64,000 nucleotides of DNA. Source: Crocinitomicaceae bacterium (GTDB taxonomy: Bacteria > Bacteroidota > Bacteroidia > Flavobacteriales_D > Crocinitomicaceae). The notes beneath the pieces are model-generated. The model did no database searches, was not told the origin of the DNA, and saw nothing but the letters and a program-made list of their open reading frames with translations. A program made the translations under genes and the position numbers. Shown here piece by piece: positions 63,113 to 64,000 of the stretch; positions within the stretch are counted from its first letter, which is position 1; every line of letters starts with the position of its first letter. Location: contig JAKVAQ010000021.1 of the NCBI GenBank assembly GCA_022447665.1, forward strand, positions 21,654 to 85,653. Direction: 5' to 3'.

Positions 63113-63535
63113 TTATCCTACTAACTCTTTAGCAGAGAAGTGGAAGTTCGATTCGATTTCAGCGTTATCGTCAGAATCCGATCCGTGAGCAGCATTCTCA
63201 GCTTTAGACTTTGCGAATTTCTTTCTGATAGTTCCTTCAGCGGCTTCAGCAGGATCAGTAGCTCCAATTAAAGCTCTGAAATCAGCAACAGCATTTTCTT
63301 TTTCAAGAACTGCAGCAACAATAGGTCCACTTGACATGTAGTCAACTAACTCTCCGTAGAAAGGACGCTCTTTGTGAACTTCGTAGAATTCACCTGCACG
63401 CTCTTTAGAAAGCTGCGTTAACTTCATTGCTTTTACTTTAAAACCAGCTTCAATAATCATGTCGATTATTTTTCCTGTATGACCAGCTGCAACTGCCTCT
63501 GGCTTTATCATTGTTAATGTTCTATTCGTTGCCAT
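63113..63535 (-). CDS. ndk: Nucleoside diphosphate kinase
   Basis: Balances nucleoside triphosphates by phosphate transfer through a histidine. 140 residues, normal length. The catalytic histidine of NAAHGSDS is the phosphate carrier, and [23 protein letters not shown], and [22 protein letters not shown] are conserved. It has its own promoter (TATCTTTG at 63570-63563) and stands alone. Confidence 0.97.
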   Translation of the reverse strand: MATNRTLTMIKPEAVAAGHTGKIIDMIIEAGFKVKAMKLTQLSKERAGEFYEVHKERPFYGELVDYMSSGPIVAAVLEKENAVADFRALIGATDPAEAAEGTIRKKFAKSKAENAAHGSDSDDNAEIESNFHFSAKELVG

Positions 63536-63562
63536 AGTGGAATCTTCTTAAATAATTTTCGG

Positions 63563-63570
63563 CAAAGATA
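63563..63570 (-). promoter_or_regulatory. -7 promoter element (TATCTTTG) of ndk
   Basis: Exact TAnnTTTG on the minus strand, 27 bases ahead of the ndk ATG. Start expected near 63557. Confidence 0.6.
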
Positions 63571-63615
63571 TATATCCCATTATAATCCCGAAAGAAAAGA
63601 TTGAACTAATTACTT

Positions 63616-63631
63616 TTTAGGCAAGCCTAAA
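63616..63631 (+). promoter_or_regulatory. DtxR/MntR-like operator: TTTAGGC-AA-GCCTAAA
   Basis: A perfect 7-2-7 palindrome close to the iron- or manganese-dependent regulator consensus TTAGGTTAGCCTAA. It ends ten bases ahead of the -7 box of the TonB receptor gene, so a bound repressor would block the -33 region. The regulator gene is not in the window. Confidence 0.65.
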
Positions 63632-63640
63632 TTTATTTTT

Positions 63641-63648
63641 TATCTTTG
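63641..63648 (+). promoter_or_regulatory. -7 promoter element (TATCTTTG) of the TonB-dependent receptor gene
   Basis: Exact TAnnTTTG, 22 bases before the GTG at 63671. Start expected near 63653. Confidence 0.65.
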
Positions 63649-63670
63649 TACAATAAAAATTTTTAATATA

Positions 63671-64000
63671 GTGAGATTAGTTTTTTCTATTGCTCTAATT
63701 TTAAGTTCATTCACCCTGTTTAGCCAGGGAAATGTAACAGGTCGTATTATATCCGAAACAGGAGGCATTGGTTTTGCAAAAATCTTAATCAATAAAGAAC
63801 AGGGGATTATAGCTGACGCCAATGGGAATTTCAGTTTTACCTCTGACAGTGATTCTATACACTTGAGAATTTCAGCAACAGGATATACAACTCTAGATAC
63901 CTCGTTATTATGGAAGAACGAAATTATCATTAACCTAATTCCAAATATTTTCTCAGATCCTGTGGTGGTAACAGGAACCATGCGAGAAATGACTATTTCT
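63671..64000 (+). CDS. TonB-dependent receptor, partial (N-terminal 110 residues)
   Basis: Starts with GTG at 63671 and leaves the window at 64000. Signal peptide RLVFSIALILSSFTLFSQ, then a carboxypeptidase-regulatory-like domain (GNVTGRIISETGGIGFAKILI, DANGNFSFTSDSDSIHLRISATGY) and the TonB box region DPVVVTGTMREM, which marks the start of the plug. Receptors with this leader import siderophores, vitamin B12, metals or glycans across the outer membrane. The DtxR/MntR-like operator upstream points to a metal or siderophore substrate. The plug and barrel lie beyond the window. Confidence 0.85.
   Translation, partial: MRLVFSIALILSSFTLFSQGNVTGRIISETGGIGFAKILINKEQGIIADANGNFSFTSDSDSIHLRISATGYTTLDTSLLWKNEIIINLIPNIFSDPVVVTGTMREMTIS

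Noticed and set aside
1-64000. CRISPR arrays, insertion sequences, integrases, rRNA genes or phage remnants
   Set aside because: No regularly spaced repeats, transposase or integrase motifs, or rRNA-like sequence were seen on either strand.

Overview
The window looks like a chromosomal segment of a marine or freshwater Bacteroidetes/Flavobacteriia-type bacterium (Crocinitomicaceae or Fluviicola-like is a guess). Support: AT-rich DNA, promoters with the Bacteroidetes -7 element TAnnTTTG and few Shine-Dalgarno sites, four proteins with a type IX secretion (T9SS) C-terminal sorting domain, many lipoproteins, a type III glutamine synthetase, a PUR-alpha-like protein, an HYC_CC_PP protein, and LPS genes (lpxH, lpxK, a kdsC-like gene). 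No mobile element, CRISPR array or phage was seen. It reads as core genome with a few accessory islands and two decayed genes.

Layout. 1-4.5 kb: a di-heme MauG/MbnH-like enzyme cut by the window edge, a lipoprotein-type inorganic pyrophosphatase, a T9SS protein, tRNA-Met, then an MbnH-like/MbnP-like pair next to an HYC_CC_PP protein, probably a metal (copper?) cluster. 4.6-9.9 kb: an alpha/beta hydrolase, then the operon lipoprotein, epimerase-like/CBS fusion, DAHP synthase, HTH-KdsC phosphatase and miaA, followed by a PUR-like gene. 10-17.6 kb: type III glutamine synthetase, Hsp20, an M48 protease/VWA protein operon and an EI24 protein. 17.6-28.4 kb: a TPR/PD40 protein, a TSP3/SPOR outer-membrane protein, T9SS cargo, a decayed TPR/LuxR-type regulator and unknown genes.

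28.4-36.2 kb: a complete trpEGDCFBA operon on the minus strand, diverging from a DAHP synthase-chorismate mutase gene on the plus strand. The 413-bp space between them holds two unannotated short leader peptides, one per operon. Each is rich in aromatic codons and each is followed by a Rho-independent hairpin, so two divergent transcription attenuators share the gap. The trp one has a full 1:2, 2:3, 3:4 pairing set.

36.2-43.4 kb: after two small unknown genes comes a four-gene operon of a TolC-like protein fused to a glycosidase-like barrel, a HlyD-like adaptor, a TackOD1 zinc-ribbon/degenerate GGDEF protein and a GT2 processive glycosyltransferase. It looks like an exopolysaccharide synthesis-and-export machine that does not match a named system I know, and is the best candidate for an undescribed system here.

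43.4-64 kb: cell-envelope and housekeeping genes (GT9 and GT4 transferases, thioesterase, rsmE, DUF4159 protein, a porin-like pseudogene, lpxH, two TlpA-like thioredoxins, gatB, purine nucleoside phosphorylase, lpxK, N-formylglutamate amidohydrolase-like, purC, phoH, SAM hydrolase, ndk). The window ends in a TonB-dependent receptor behind a DtxR/MntR-like palindrome. Several convergent pairs share overlapping stop codons, so the region is compact.
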